Source: a virus
Strand: one strand, 5' to 3'
DNA length: 56,645 nt
IMG/VR virus record: IMGVR_UViG_3300024302_000397
Coordinates: 1-56,645 of that record
The position numbers were made by a program, and so were the translations under genes. The notes beneath the pieces were generated by a model. That model had not been told where the DNA came from. It did no database searches and was given only the letters and a program-made list of their open reading frames with translations. Positions 1 through 6,997 of the stretch are shown one piece after another (the stretch's first letter is position 1; each line of letters begins with the position of its first letter).

Positions 1-49
1 CATCCATATAAGCATTTACATATGCCTTTAGTTCATCATTCATCTTCAT
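1..49 (-). CDS. Partial leftward hypothetical gene (5' end only)
   Basis: The first 16 codons of a leftward gene that runs off the left edge are visible, beginning MKMNDELKAYVNAYMD. An ATG at 49 is preceded by AAGAG, and a second in-frame ATG lies two codons later. Nothing can be said about function. Two short hairpins with three-base loops lie 50-85 bases upstream. The start is supported only by orientation, spacing and an open frame. Confidence 0.45.
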   Translation of the reverse strand, partial: MKMNDELKAYVNAYMD

Positions 50-97
50 TCTCTTGTTTTATTTGGTGAGAGTTGGGTAGTTATCTTTTACAAACAC

Positions 98-133
98 CAG
101 CAGTGCTGATAATTAGTTAAAGCCCTTGTAGGG
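98..133 (-). promoter_or_regulatory. Two short 3-base-loop hairpins upstream of a leftward gene
   Basis: Two perfect small inverted repeats occur here. CAGC-AGT-GCTG spans 98-108 and CCCT-TGT-AGGG spans 123-133. Each has a four-base stem and a three-base loop with a central G on the plus strand, which would be the template for leftward transcription. N4 virion RNA polymerase promoters are hairpins with three-base loops and a central purine, but their stems are 5-7 bp, so these are the weakest members of the set in this window. Confidence 0.3.
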
Positions 134-153
134 TACCCTCGAATCCCTTTTAT

Positions 154-672
154 TTAACCCTCTAATTCAGGTAAATCGATAGGTGGCCAGTCAGGTACTT
201 TTGTTTTTAATTGTAAATTAAGGTCAGTTAATACTTCTTTAATTTCGTTTAATGAGTTACGACCTAAGTTAGGCGTTCTCAATAAATCTCGCTCAGATTT
301 TTGAATTAAATCACCAACAAAGAAAATCTCCTCTGCCCTCAAACAATTAGCAGTTCTAGAGGATAGCTCTAAACCATAATACGTCTGTATTAGATAGCTC
401 TCCGGAAAATCTTTAACTGTTTTTATAACGATTGGTTCAGCTCCGTCTGTTAAAGATTCACCTTCTTTGTTTAAGTTACTATATGGGATAGTCAATTCAA
501 ATTCTTGAGCATCTCTAGTAAAGTAGTGAGTTAATTTGCAGTAACTGTTTTTATAGTTCGCAACACCACTTATTGTGGATACTACAATGAAATCATCATC
601 CATCTCAATAGTTAACGTACCGTTACGTTCAGCATGTGCATGCATATTGATAAAATTTAATAAATCAGTCAT
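154..672 (-). CDS. Phage protein with an RNA polymerase alpha C-terminal domain
   Basis: This 172-aa protein has an unrecognised N-terminal half (residues 1-96). Residues 100-167 match the C-terminal domain of bacterial RpoA closely: [14 protein letters not shown] corresponds to E. coli LELTVRSANCLKAE, and [16 protein letters not shown] to TPNLGKKSLTEIKDVL, followed by the D/N-WPP end. Of the E. coli residues that contact UP-element DNA, R265, N268, C269, G296, S299 and E302 are kept (R106, N109, C110, G137, S140, E143); K298 is Asn139. E261, used for activator and sigma contacts, is kept as E102. There is no alpha N-terminal assembly domain, so it should not form core polymerase in the normal way. 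The ATG at 672 overlaps the upstream stop (ATGA) with GGA eight bases upstream; a GTG at 690 is the alternative. It is the last gene of the helicase operon. Likely roles are binding A-tract DNA, recruiting or blocking host RNA polymerase, or titrating activators. Confidence 0.9.
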   Translation of the reverse strand: MTDLLNFINMHAHAERNGTLTIEMDDDFIVVSTISGVANYKNSYCKLTHYFTRDAQEFELTIPYSNLNKEGESLTDGAEPIVIKTVKDFPESYLIQTYYGLELSSRTANCLRAEEIFFVGDLIQKSERDLLRTPNLGRNSLNEIKEVLTDLNLQLKTKVPDWPPIDLPELEG

Positions 673-941
673 GACATTAATCCAGGACACTCAGTAGGGT
701 CATCTGCAGTACACTCACGCATAGTAGGACTGTCACCAGTACCATAAGCATCTTTAGTTCGTTCACAGTGCTCACAGTTTTTACAGTATTCACCTTCTTC
801 GTCTACAATTTCCCAGTCACGATAATCATCCTTTTCTTTAGCTTTAATAGCTAATGCATAGTCATCGAAGTCAGGTTCCATATCACGCATAAGTGCATCG
901 TGTTCTTGCTCTTCAAAAAGCATTCGTTTAACTTGTCCCAT
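669..941 (-). CDS. Small acidic protein with cysteine-rich C-terminus
   Basis: This 90-aa protein is unrecognised. The N-terminal half is acidic and charged. The C-terminal third has a cysteine cluster, [17 protein letters not shown] followed by two further cysteines (MREC...TEC), which could bind zinc. It sits in a tight leftward operon and its stop overlaps the ATG of the alpha-CTD-like gene, so the two are probably translationally coupled. A good ribosome binding site (GGAGACCCTC before the ATG at 941) supports the start. Confidence 0.7.
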   Translation of the reverse strand: MGQVKRMLFEEQEHDALMRDMEPDFDDYALAIKAKEKDDYRDWEIVDEEGEYCKNCEHCERTKDAYGTGDSPTMRECTADDPTECPGLMS

Positions 942-954
942 GAGGGTCTCCTTA

Positions 955-1314
955 TTATAATTCTGCTGTGAAGTTACAGTAGTCGTCTGGGTTAGCCATA
1001 AAATATTTAAGTATTCGCATACCTATATCTAATCTAGCAAACCATTCATACATTTCTGTTTGTTTTTCTTCACTTAATTTCTGCCAATCAGGGTTATCTT
1101 TTATATCCCCTCGATAGGCTAGATCAAATAAATAAATCAAGTCGCCTAAAGCGTCTTTACATTTATCGATTCCTGTGAGAACTGTATCTACATCGTCTAC
1201 ACAATAGTTTATGAAATCTTGTTCTTCTCTAGCTCCGAAGAATTCAGCATCTGTAGAGTTTTGGCAACCGAACCAGAACTTACCTTCAATATCTCCTTGA
1301 TAATATCTACCCAT
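955..1314 (-). CDS. Conserved hypothetical phage protein
   Basis: This 119-aa protein starts MGRYYQGDIEGKFWFGCQNS, an opening I associate with a conserved phage protein of unknown role, though I cannot name a family. The rest is acidic and probably helical. The ATG at 1314 overlaps the 3' end of the upstream gene by eight bases; a TTG one codon earlier is unlikely. It lies in the leftward operon between two small cysteine-containing proteins. Confidence 0.7.
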   Translation of the reverse strand: MGRYYQGDIEGKFWFGCQNSTDAEFFGAREEQDFINYCVDDVDTVLTGIDKCKDALGDLIYLFDLAYRGDIKDNPDWQKLSEEKQTEMYEWFARLDIGMRILKYFMANPDDYCNFTAEL

Positions 1315-1528
1315 CAATCACCTTGCCTTCTAATAATAGATGAGTAGCGTATTCTTTAAGTTCAGGTAAGCATCCACACATAGGTGCGTAGTTAGTTACG
1401 TTATCTTTAAAGGCTGTGTTTATAAATACTGATAAAGGTAGTTTGTACATGTGACACTTGTTATCACTATTATATTTACAACTTAATTCACAATGCTCTG
1501 TGTTAAAGTAATTTTTAACCCCTTCCAT
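1307..1528 (-). CDS. Small cysteine-containing hypothetical protein
   Basis: This 73-aa protein starts at the ATG at 1528 (MEGVKNYFNTEHCELSCKYN) with GGAG upstream; a GTG at 1543 would add five residues. Cysteines occur as CELSC, NKC and MCGC, a layout that could bind metal. It overlaps both neighbours, as expected for a compact phage operon. No family is recognised. Confidence 0.6.
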   Translation of the reverse strand: MEGVKNYFNTEHCELSCKYNSDNKCHMYKLPLSVFINTAFKDNVTNYAPMCGCLPELKEYATHLLLEGKVIDG

Positions 1529-1721
1529 ACTGGTAATCTCCACGGTTTCTTTTTAGGGGTTTGTCCACAAACTTGTCATCACGTCTACTATACGTATCAA
1601 CCTGCTCTTTCCAGCCGTCTAAATCGTCTAGTAAGGTATCGAGAGTATCTGTGATATTGGCAAAGCCTGCTTTGTCCTCGTTACTACAGTAGGTCATGAA
1701 TTGATTAGTTTTGTTGCTCAT
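1515..1721 (-). CDS. Small hypothetical protein
   Basis: This 68-aa protein is unrecognised. It has a helical acidic centre (residues 20-45, rich in Asp and Leu) and a basic tail ending KRNRGDYQYGRG. It begins with ATG at 1721, overlapping the upstream gene by 17 bases, and ends inside the next gene. Its presence in a tight same-strand operon is the main support for it being real. Confidence 0.6.
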   Translation of the reverse strand: MSNKTNQFMTYCSNEDKAGFANITDTLDTLLDDLDGWKEQVDTYSRRDDKFVDKPLKRNRGDYQYGRG

Positions 1722-1914
1722 GGTTTAATCCTCCAAAGATTATGTCAGCAATACGAGTATCGTAAGCTGATAGGTGATTCCACCACGTTAGCGGTGCATT
1801 AGTTATGTTGCCTAATTTATTATTAGTCACATCATCAATGTTTCCGTTAGGGCTCATAGCATAGATATTACCTGAAATATCAACATATTGATTAACGCTC
1901 TTTAATAGATGCAT
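1705..1914 (-). CDS. Small hypothetical protein
   Basis: This 69-aa protein starts at the ATG at 1914 with a strong CAGGAG site seven bases upstream. The text MSPNGNIDDVTNNKLGNIT suggests a compact soluble protein. No family is recognised. It overlaps the microprotein gene upstream and the next gene downstream. Confidence 0.6.
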   Translation of the reverse strand: MHLLKSVNQYVDISGNIYAMSPNGNIDDVTNNKLGNITNAPLTWWNHLSAYDTRIADIIFGGLNHEQQN

Positions 1915-2014
1915 TTACATTCTCCTGTTTATTTAGTTTAGCAAAGCTAATTATTTGTCTTAACATTAGAGCTAAAAAAATGAATAGCGCTACTTGTATA
2001 AAGGTGATGGTCAT
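1892..2014 (-). CDS. 40-aa single-pass membrane microprotein
   Basis: The ATG at 2014-2012 overlaps the stop codon of the upstream gene (TAATG) and follows the strong site GAGGAG. The product begins MTITFIQVALFIFLALMLRQ, a single hydrophobic helix, and ends with a charged tail (KLNKQENVNASIKER). The neighbouring 63-aa protein also has one membrane helix, so the two may be a pair in the inner membrane. Function unknown. Confidence 0.6.
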   Translation of the reverse strand: MTITFIQVALFIFLALMLRQIISFAKLNKQENVNASIKER

Positions 2015-2205
2015 TAGGACTCCTCTTGTTGTTTAGATTCTTGTTCACACCCATCAATAAAACCTTGGTCGTATGCAGACTGTATAATATCTGAGCGAAT
2101 ATGTAGACTTATTTCTCTATTCCTTTTCCGAGTGTAGAGAACTCCTTGAATATATCCTACGAAGCCTACAATAGCTGAAATGATAATAACGTCAGTGTCA
2201 CTCAT
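2014..2205 (-). CDS. Small single-pass membrane protein
   Basis: This 63-aa protein has an N-terminal hydrophobic segment (VIIISAIVGFVGYIQGVLY, about residues 6-24), then basic residues (TRKRNR) and a polar acidic tail ending KQQEES. The arrangement suggests an inner-membrane protein with a cytoplasmic tail. The ATG at 2205 has AAGGA upstream. It is directly coupled to the following membrane microprotein. No family recognised. Confidence 0.65.
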   Translation of the reverse strand: MSDTDVIIISAIVGFVGYIQGVLYTRKRNREISLHIRSDIIQSAYDQGFIDGCEQESKQQEES

Positions 2206-2220
2206 AATATTCCTTAAATT

Positions 2221-2481
2221 TTAGGTGTTATAGTCGGTAATATCTACATTACCTTCTAGTAGTATAAATGTATTATTGACAGCGTTGTCTAAAAAGATTT
2301 CTGTGAAATCGCTTTCATAAAAATAAAAACCCTTTTCACAATAGATAGTCAATCTGCCAGGATGCCCAGCAGAGGTATGACTTACGGTGTGTCTGGATAA
2401 GTCATTCGGTATATTCTTTAAATTTACTAGAATTGACATACCCGCTTTAATTTTATCAAAGCTAATAGGTATTAACTCCAT
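2221..2481 (-). CDS. Hypothetical protein coupled to the helicase
   Basis: This 86-aa protein begins MELIPISFDKIKAGMSILVN. Its ATG at 2481 overlaps the helicase stop codon (TGATG), so translation is probably coupled to the helicase. It is rich in predicted beta strand with a Gly-His stretch (SHTSAGHPGRLTIYCEKG) in the middle. No family recognised; a role alongside the helicase is only inferred from coupling. Confidence 0.65.
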   Translation of the reverse strand: MELIPISFDKIKAGMSILVNLKNIPNDLSRHTVSHTSAGHPGRLTIYCEKGFYFYESDFTEIFLDNAVNNTFILLEGNVDITDYNT

Positions 2482-3869
2482 CACCTAACGAAGGTTAGTG
2501 TTTTCAGTGCTCTGGTACACGCAACATAATATAAATTATCTTCTTGTTGCTTTTCCCATTCAATATTTGTTTTAGTTTTAAAATATGCACAGGTATCAGG
2601 GTCTAAGAAGAATACATGTTCTGCTTCAAGTCCTTTAGCAGCATGAATAGTTATAAGCTTGCGCTCACTCCCACTGACTGTATGAAGACGCATATTAGAG
2701 ATAAATGCTTTAATTCCTTTGATACTTGTACAATTCTTTGCAATTGTAATAAGACCTTTGTATCTATCAACTAGATTTGCCGTATTCCACCCCATTTGCA
2801 TGTATCTATTTAACTCATCGTTATACTTTTGTTCAAGTAAGTCCCTTACTTCTTCAATAGTACTACTCGCAGCTAACACTGGATTTATTCGTGCTGTTAA
2901 TGCATTCACGAAGAGAGCACTAATTGCAAAGTGTTCATTCTTACTAATTAGTTTATGTGCTAATCTAATAAGACTGGCGTTTGTTCTGCTTGTTACAAAG
3001 CAGCTATCTGGATATATTACTGCAGATTTAGGTATCGTGTGTACGCTTCCTCCTGACTTATTACTTGTAATCTGAGGCACAATATCCTTTACTTCATTAA
3101 GTATCTCTATAGGACACCTGAAGCTCTCAGGCATAGGATATTCCGTAGGAGAGTATTGTTTTTTAACCATTTCTACAGCGAATGGATCACTCCCTCTAAA
3201 ACCATAGATAGCTTGGTTTAAATCTCCTACAAATATAATTCTATTCGTAGGAATACAGCTTAAAAATTTAATCTGTTGTGGGTTTAGGTCTTGGCATTCG
3301 TCAACTAAGACAATGTCATAGTGCTCACTTCGCCATCCATTTTGAATAGGGTATTCTAGCATTTCATCACCACTAACTAAGTTTTGTAGGGCCATGCCTT
3401 GCTTTAATATGTGTTTAGCATCTTCAATATGTGCAGTTGAGATAGTAAAACGTCTACATGTCTCTTCCCATGAAGCAGTAGTAGCGTCTCCTGCAAGTAT
3501 CATATGTTTCTGTGCCAGATGTGTAGCCTCCCCCTTACCGAATAAGGTAGAGTATTTAGTAAAATCTACCTTAATTTTAGGTATGTTTTGGTAAACCATA
3601 TGTAGCCCAAAGGCATTAAATGTTTTGCAACTCCATCCTAGTGGTAATTTAGGAATTACGTCTTTAACAATAGCTTTGTTGAATGCTAAATATAATCCGT
3701 TGTTGTACTTCTTAGCTATCTCCATAAGTACAGAGGTTTTACCACTACCTGCTACTGCATTAACTAATACGCATTCTTCAGTACTATCAATAATAGTTTG
3801 CTGTTCAGTAGTAAAAGATAGGTGTGATGGGTTTGTGAGGGTTGTAAACCACGGTGATGAATTAGTCAT
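2481..3869 (-). CDS. UvrD/Rep-like superfamily 1 DNA helicase
   Basis: This 462-aa protein is an ATP-dependent DNA helicase of superfamily 1A. The motifs are in order: a Q-motif-like TTEQQTIIDS near residue 20, Walker A AGSGKT (40-45), Walker B VDECQD (189-194), motif III GDLNQAIYGFRG (215-226), the SFRCP segment, motif V-like TIHAAKGLEAEHV, and motif VI-like YYVACTRA near the C-terminus. It is shorter than UvrD or Rep (about 670-720 aa), so the accessory subdomains are reduced, as in many phage helicases. It probably unwinds DNA in replication or recombination. It lies in the leftward middle operon downstream of the T7-like RNA polymerase. Confidence 0.93.
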   Translation of the reverse strand: MTNSSPWFTTLTNPSHLSFTTEQQTIIDSTEECVLVNAVAGSGKTSVLMEIAKKYNNGLYLAFNKAIVKDVIPKLPLGWSCKTFNAFGLHMVYQNIPKIKVDFTKYSTLFGKGEATHLAQKHMILAGDATTASWEETCRRFTISTAHIEDAKHILKQGMALQNLVSGDEMLEYPIQNGWRSEHYDIVLVDECQDLNPQQIKFLSCIPTNRIIFVGDLNQAIYGFRGSDPFAVEMVKKQYSPTEYPMPESFRCPIEILNEVKDIVPQITSNKSGGSVHTIPKSAVIYPDSCFVTSRTNASLIRLAHKLISKNEHFAISALFVNALTARINPVLAASSTIEEVRDLLEQKYNDELNRYMQMGWNTANLVDRYKGLITIAKNCTSIKGIKAFISNMRLHTVSGSERKLITIHAAKGLEAEHVFFLDPDTCAYFKTKTNIEWEKQQEDNLYYVACTRALKTLTFVR

Positions 3870-4068
3870 TATATAACAGTCCTTCTGTCTTGTATAAGTC
3901 TACTTGGCGTCTTGCGATACACAGCTTAGGTGTGTGTAGATGCTCTGCATGTTGTGCATACTTCTTAAATTCCAGCCCATCTAGCCAACAAGTTTTGTTG
4001 ACCATATTCACGCATCCCTTGTGGGAACACGTTCCTATTTGGAAGTTCAGGTAATGTTTAGAGTTCAT
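3862..4068 (-). CDS. Small cysteine/histidine-containing protein
   Basis: This 68-aa protein contains CSHKGCVNMVNKTC, a possible metal-binding cluster, followed by HAEHLHTPKLC. The ATG at 4068 follows AAAGGCGAG. It overlaps the start of the helicase gene by eight bases and so belongs to that operon. No named family is recognised. Confidence 0.6.
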   Translation of the reverse strand: MNSKHYLNFQIGTCSHKGCVNMVNKTCWLDGLEFKKYAQHAEHLHTPKLCIARRQVDLYKTEGLLYND

Positions 4069-4125
4069 CTCGCCTTTTGTAGGTTAGTTGGTATAGTTAG
4101 TCTTGCGCTTTGATACTTTGAGTGG

Positions 4126-4257
4126 TTACTTAAAGTCTACAGATTGGAAGACAATTTCAGCTTGTTCAGCTGTTATTGGTATATCTAATTGTTCGCAGAT
4201 TTGTCGCCATATTCCCTCTACAAAATCATCTCGATATAAGTTTAAAAAGTGTTTCAT
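4126..4257 (-). CDS. 43-aa hypothetical protein, first gene of the helicase operon
   Basis: A short open frame encodes MKHFLNLYRDDFVEGIWRQI and continues with an acidic helical end (...ITAEQAEIVFQSVDFK). The ATG at 4257 has AAGAG ten bases upstream. A hairpin resembling an N4 virion polymerase promoter lies 33 bases upstream, which would make this the first gene of the leftward operon. The opposite-strand open frame over the same bases has no such support. Confidence 0.55.
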   Translation of the reverse strand: MKHFLNLYRDDFVEGIWRQICEQLDIPITAEQAEIVFQSVDFK

Positions 4258-4289
4258 TTTATCATCTCTTATAGTTATTTTTCAAAGCA

Positions 4290-4304
4290 GTGGACGGAGT
4301 CCAC
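4290..4304 (-). promoter_or_regulatory. Candidate virion RNA polymerase hairpin promoter (GGA loop)
   Basis: The plus strand reads GTGGAC-GGA-GTCCAC, a perfect six-base stem with a three-base loop. N4 virion RNA polymerase promoters are template-strand hairpins with a 5-7 bp stem and a three-base loop with a central purine; the N4 P2 loop, as I recall it, is also GGA. With the plus strand as template, transcription would run left into the helicase and alpha-CTD operon. The base 11 positions from the loop centre (4286) is A, not the C expected at +1 from N4; the nearest C is two bases away. Confidence 0.5.
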
Positions 4305-4312
4305 ATAAGACA

Positions 4313-4350
4313 TAATAAAAAAATAAACCCCCACGCCATAAGGCGTAGGG
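4313..4350 (-). terminator. Rho-independent terminator after the T7-like RNA polymerase gene
   Basis: Read leftward, CCCTACGCC-TTAT-GGCGTGGGG forms a nine-base stem (one G-T pair) with a four-base loop. It is followed by a T-rich tract (TTTATTTTTTTATTATG). It begins seven bases past the polymerase stop codon, so it separates that transcription unit from the helicase operon. Confidence 0.85.
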
Positions 4351-4356
4351 ATTATA

Positions 4357-6138
4357 TTAACTTAACATGTATTCACTTTTAGCTATCTCTGCAGACAGCG
4401 TATTAGTTAGCTTATTTACTTCTATGTACTCACCTCTAATCTCACTGAGAATGTCGCTTAATAGATTACTATCAGCTATTTCAACCATAATTAGTCTATA
4501 CAGCTGTGAAACATCTTGCATGTATTCTGGTGAGAATACAAAACAATCATGGATATGAACTAAATCAAAGGTACTTCTACGTACCATCTCTCTAGCTATA
4601 TACCCATCAACAGAGTGAATGATGTTAGCTACAAGACTCTTAAAGTTTGTAGATGGTTGTTGCTTAGCATATCTGTATGTAAACGTTCTATGCTCTAGTT
4701 CATCTACTTCGATTCTAGTATCTGCCATCTCTACTACAGGTACTCTAGCTACATGTCCATCAGGCAGTGTCCAGGTATGCACATCAGTATCATAATTCCA
4801 GAATGAATTGACAGTCTCCATCAGTGCTTCAGCTCCCTCAAATGCATTATCTAAGACTTTATAAAACACATCTAACTGTGCTTCATTAAAAGCTTCTGCA
4901 GGTACAACCTTAGAGTTATAGTAATGCGTCATGATAGGTTGCTTAACCAGCTTTCTATCAACATAGTCAACTAATGATAATTTAGTATTCATCTCATCAG
5001 ATATCATAGTATACAAGTCTTCACGCTTACCTGTATTAATCATATTACATGCTCTAGCAGTCTTGATACACCCAGTAAGTGCAGACATAATTTGTAATCC
5101 ACTGGCTGTAGCATCTAAAGACATTACATACCCAGTAGACTCTCCATTAATAGTATCTTGATAAGCATTAATAGCTTTCCTACCTAGGATAGGTTCGTCC
5201 CAGTCTGCAGTCTCAAATTGGTCATTCTGTTTATCAAACCAATCAATTCTATCACTCCATGTCATTTTGTCATGACCTGCATGATTAGCTATAGCTATCT
5301 TAAGATTATCAACGTTAGTTACATGAACTTGGTTGCTTAATGAAAGTAAAGCTTTGCCATACTCATTAGATTGAATATTTAGGTCATAACCAGATGAATA
5401 GCTTCTACCACGCTTATCATATCTCCATACAAAGTAGAAATCAGAACCAATATACTCACTAGCAATAGTAAGAAATTGCTCTTGATTCATATTTGTATTT
5501 GTGTCCTTTTCGTTGATTAGTACATCAGCGTCAATAGTCCAAGGAACTGATTGCAAGGCGTTTAAAGCGTCTAAAGCTTGGTATCCTTCATGATGGTTAC
5601 CGTTGCCTAGAAGTACGCTCTTATGTTCAAATAGCCACCCTCCAGTGGTGTTATTTATCCAGTCTTGTGGTTGTTCCTTACAAGGTGGTAGGAATTGTAA
5701 AGTATTTAGCTTATTACGAGTACTATCTTCAATAATTAGCTTAGGTTTAATCTCTGTACCATCTGAATACATTAGTATATCAAATAGGTTAGTATCTGCA
5801 GTAACAGCAAGCAATTCAGCTCCCGTTTTAACCGCGTCAACAGGATTATCCATACCTACAGCAAACCCAATAGCAGTTGCAGGGTCTTGTATAGGACGTT
5901 GTCTATCAGTTAGTAGAATATTACAGAATATAGCTCTTATTATCTTTTCAGTAGTAGCAAGTTTAGTAATACGTACCCTCTTAGAGTTATAGTACTCCCC
6001 CGTACGGTATTTAGTTATAGCAGTATTAATATCCATATACATTTGTAATGGTAACGCGCTGTTTAGGTCATCCATGATGATGCTGTTAGTGTTAGTCTTA
6101 CTATAAAACTTTTCTGTTTGTAATTGATTCATTTCCAT
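4357..6138 (-). CDS. Single-chain T7-family RNA polymerase (N4 RNAPII equivalent)
   Basis: This 593-aa protein is a single-subunit DNA-dependent RNA polymerase. Visible motifs are DKRGRSYSSG (residues 241-250, T7 DWRGR), motif A LDATASGLQIMSAL with catalytic D342, motif B VKQPIMTHYYNS with K399 and Y407, and motif C VHIHDCFV with H530 and catalytic D531. It is shorter than T7 polymerase (883 aa). N4 carries this enzyme as two proteins of about 269 and 404 aa; here one chain covers both. The glycine following the motif B tyrosine in T7 is Asn408. The start chosen is ATG 6138, with GAGGA seven bases upstream; ATG 6177 would add 13 residues and lacks a site. It should transcribe middle genes. 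Confidence 0.93.
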   Translation of the reverse strand: MEMNQLQTEKFYSKTNTNSIIMDDLNSALPLQMYMDINTAITKYRTGEYYNSKRVRITKLATTEKIIRAIFCNILLTDRQRPIQDPATAIGFAVGMDNPVDAVKTGAELLAVTADTNLFDILMYSDGTEIKPKLIIEDSTRNKLNTLQFLPPCKEQPQDWINNTTGGWLFEHKSVLLGNGNHHEGYQALDALNALQSVPWTIDADVLINEKDTNTNMNQEQFLTIASEYIGSDFYFVWRYDKRGRSYSSGYDLNIQSNEYGKALLSLSNQVHVTNVDNLKIAIANHAGHDKMTWSDRIDWFDKQNDQFETADWDEPILGRKAINAYQDTINGESTGYVMSLDATASGLQIMSALTGCIKTARACNMINTGKREDLYTMISDEMNTKLSLVDYVDRKLVKQPIMTHYYNSKVVPAEAFNEAQLDVFYKVLDNAFEGAEALMETVNSFWNYDTDVHTWTLPDGHVARVPVVEMADTRIEVDELEHRTFTYRYAKQQPSTNFKSLVANIIHSVDGYIAREMVRRSTFDLVHIHDCFVFSPEYMQDVSQLYRLIMVEIADSNLLSDILSEIRGEYIEVNKLTNTLSAEIAKSEYMLS

Positions 6139-6140
6139 TT

Positions 6141-6148
6141 TACTATCC
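6141..6148 (-). promoter_or_regulatory. GGATAGTA motif, copy 1
   Basis: The leftward octamer GGATAGTA lies directly upstream of the RNA polymerase start and overlaps its ribosome binding site (GAGGATAGTAAAATG). The same octamer recurs at 6413-6420 and 6968-6975, with a one-base variant at 7042-7049. Part of the motif doubles as a Shine-Dalgarno sequence, so it may be translational rather than a promoter. Confidence 0.3.
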
Positions 6149-6177
6149 TCATATTTAATAAAAAAACACACAATCAT

Positions 6178-6324
6178 ATCTCAACTAGTATTGATATGAA
6201 AGTGCATTAGTGGTGTTAGCTAATGCTAACTCGTTGTGTGTTGGTGTCCCATCAATATATGACTGATTGTCTAGTATCAGTTGCTTCGATAAAGGGACTA
6301 ACTGTGTTTAGCTATAGGTACAAA
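6178..6324 (-). other. RNA polymerase leader region with inverted repeats
   Basis: I see no convincing gene between the 23-aa microprotein and the RNA polymerase. The stretch contains GCATTAG...CTAATGC (6204-6226) and the overlapping GTTAGC-TAAT-GCTAAC (6215-6230). These could form alternative hairpins in the leader of the leftward RNA polymerase message. Function is unknown. Confidence 0.35.
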
Positions 6325-6396
6325 CTAAGTGATGATTATTGATTGCCAGGTGTAGTAGTACCACCATAAGTCTAAGTGGATTGCGTAGTCAATCAT
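6325..6396 (-). CDS. 23-aa aromatic microprotein
   Basis: A very short leftward open frame, MIDYAIHLDLWWYYYTWQSI plus three more residues, is preceded by the strong site AAAAGGAG seven bases before the ATG at 6396. The aromatic run WWYYYTW suggests membrane-interface binding. A GGATAGTA motif lies just upstream. It could be a leader peptide for the RNA polymerase gene or a genuine toxic microprotein. The main evidence is the ribosome binding site and spacing. Confidence 0.4.
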   Translation of the reverse strand: MIDYAIHLDLWWYYYTWQSIIIT

Positions 6397-6412
6397 AGAT
6401 ATCTCCTTTTAG

Positions 6413-6420
6413 TACTATCC
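6413..6420 (-). promoter_or_regulatory. GGATAGTA motif, copy 2
   Basis: An exact second copy of the leftward octamer, in the context GAGGATAGTACTAAAAGGAG, lies 17 bases upstream of the microprotein start. Like copies 1 and 3 it sits immediately before a leftward gene. It is a candidate element for the second phage RNA polymerase or for translation. Confidence 0.3.
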
Positions 6421-6430
6421 TCTTGTGAGC

Positions 6431-6470
6431 AATAGAAAAATAAAACTCTAACAGCTAATGCCATTAGAGT
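6431..6470 (-). terminator. Rho-independent terminator after the 154-aa early gene
   Basis: Read leftward, ACTCTAA and TTAGAGT pair in a seven-base stem around a 12-base loop and are followed by TTTATTTTTCTATT. The structure starts 11 bases after the stop of the 6481-6945 gene, the expected place for its terminator. Confidence 0.7.
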
Positions 6471-6480
6471 TTATATAGAT

Positions 6481-6945
6481 TTACAGTACAGATACTATTT
6501 GTGTAGCGTCATCAGTAGTGATGTGCTTGCTTACTTGTTCAGGTGTAAGCGTAGATAGTTCTTCTCTAAGATGCTTGATAGCTTCAGTACGTTCAACTTC
6601 AGAAGAAGCTTCAGTAAGAGAGTTAGTATAGTAGTTAATGAAACCAGCAGAGACATATTTGTCTTTGTGTTCACCAGCTGTAGGCATTACTTTAACGTTA
6701 AAGTTAGTAAAGGTCTTGTTGCCTTTCTTATACGCCTTAGTAGTTGTAAACAGTACATCGTTAGTAAGCCGGTTAGTAACAATTTTGAATACAGTGTCTG
6801 CATTTAATGCACCAGCCATAGCTTTACTTGATGGCGTGAATACACAGTTGTCATCAGCAGAATAGTAGAGGTTATAGTATTCTTGGTCTGTGTTGTTAGT
6901 GTTGCTCTTGCGAGGTGATTGTGTGTTGATTAGCTTTGTAGCCAT
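6481..6945 (-). CDS. Hypothetical early protein
   Basis: This 154-aa protein begins MATKLINTQSPRKSNTNNTD and has no recognised domain. The N-terminal 20 residues are polar and likely disordered. The rest looks like a small soluble mixed alpha/beta fold with a helical C-terminus (residues 110-150). The ATG at 6945 has CGGAG eight bases upstream. It has its own terminator downstream and a three-base-loop hairpin 53 bases upstream, so it is probably a single-gene early transcript. Confidence 0.75.
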   Translation of the reverse strand: MATKLINTQSPRKSNTNNTDQEYYNLYYSADDNCVFTPSSKAMAGALNADTVFKIVTNRLTNDVLFTTTKAYKKGNKTFTNFNVKVMPTAGEHKDKYVSAGFINYYTNSLTEASSEVERTEAIKHLREELSTLTPEQVSKHITTDDATQIVSVL

Positions 6946-6967
6946 ATTGAACTCCGTTTATTATTTT

Positions 6968-6975
6968 TACTATCC
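6968..6975 (-). promoter_or_regulatory. GGATAGTA motif, copy 3
   Basis: A third exact copy, in the context TTGGATAGTAAAAATAATAAAC, lies 23 bases upstream of the 154-aa gene. A near copy (AGATAGTA) is at 7042-7049. Unlike copy 1, this one is separate from the ribosome binding site, which argues that the motif has a role besides translation. Confidence 0.35.
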
Positions 6976-6997
6976 AAGATTAAATAAGATACAGCGG

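Noticed and set aside
4103-4315. Plus-strand open frame of 70 codons in the gap before the helicase operon
   Set aside because: It runs against all neighbouring genes and covers a hairpin and part of a terminator; the minus-strand 43-aa frame has better spacing and a ribosome binding site.
4487-6138. Idea that this polymerase is a full T7 gp1-type enzyme marking a T7-like phage
   Set aside because: Capsid type, portal, gene order and the giant virion polymerase are N4-like, and the protein is about 290 residues shorter than T7 gp1.
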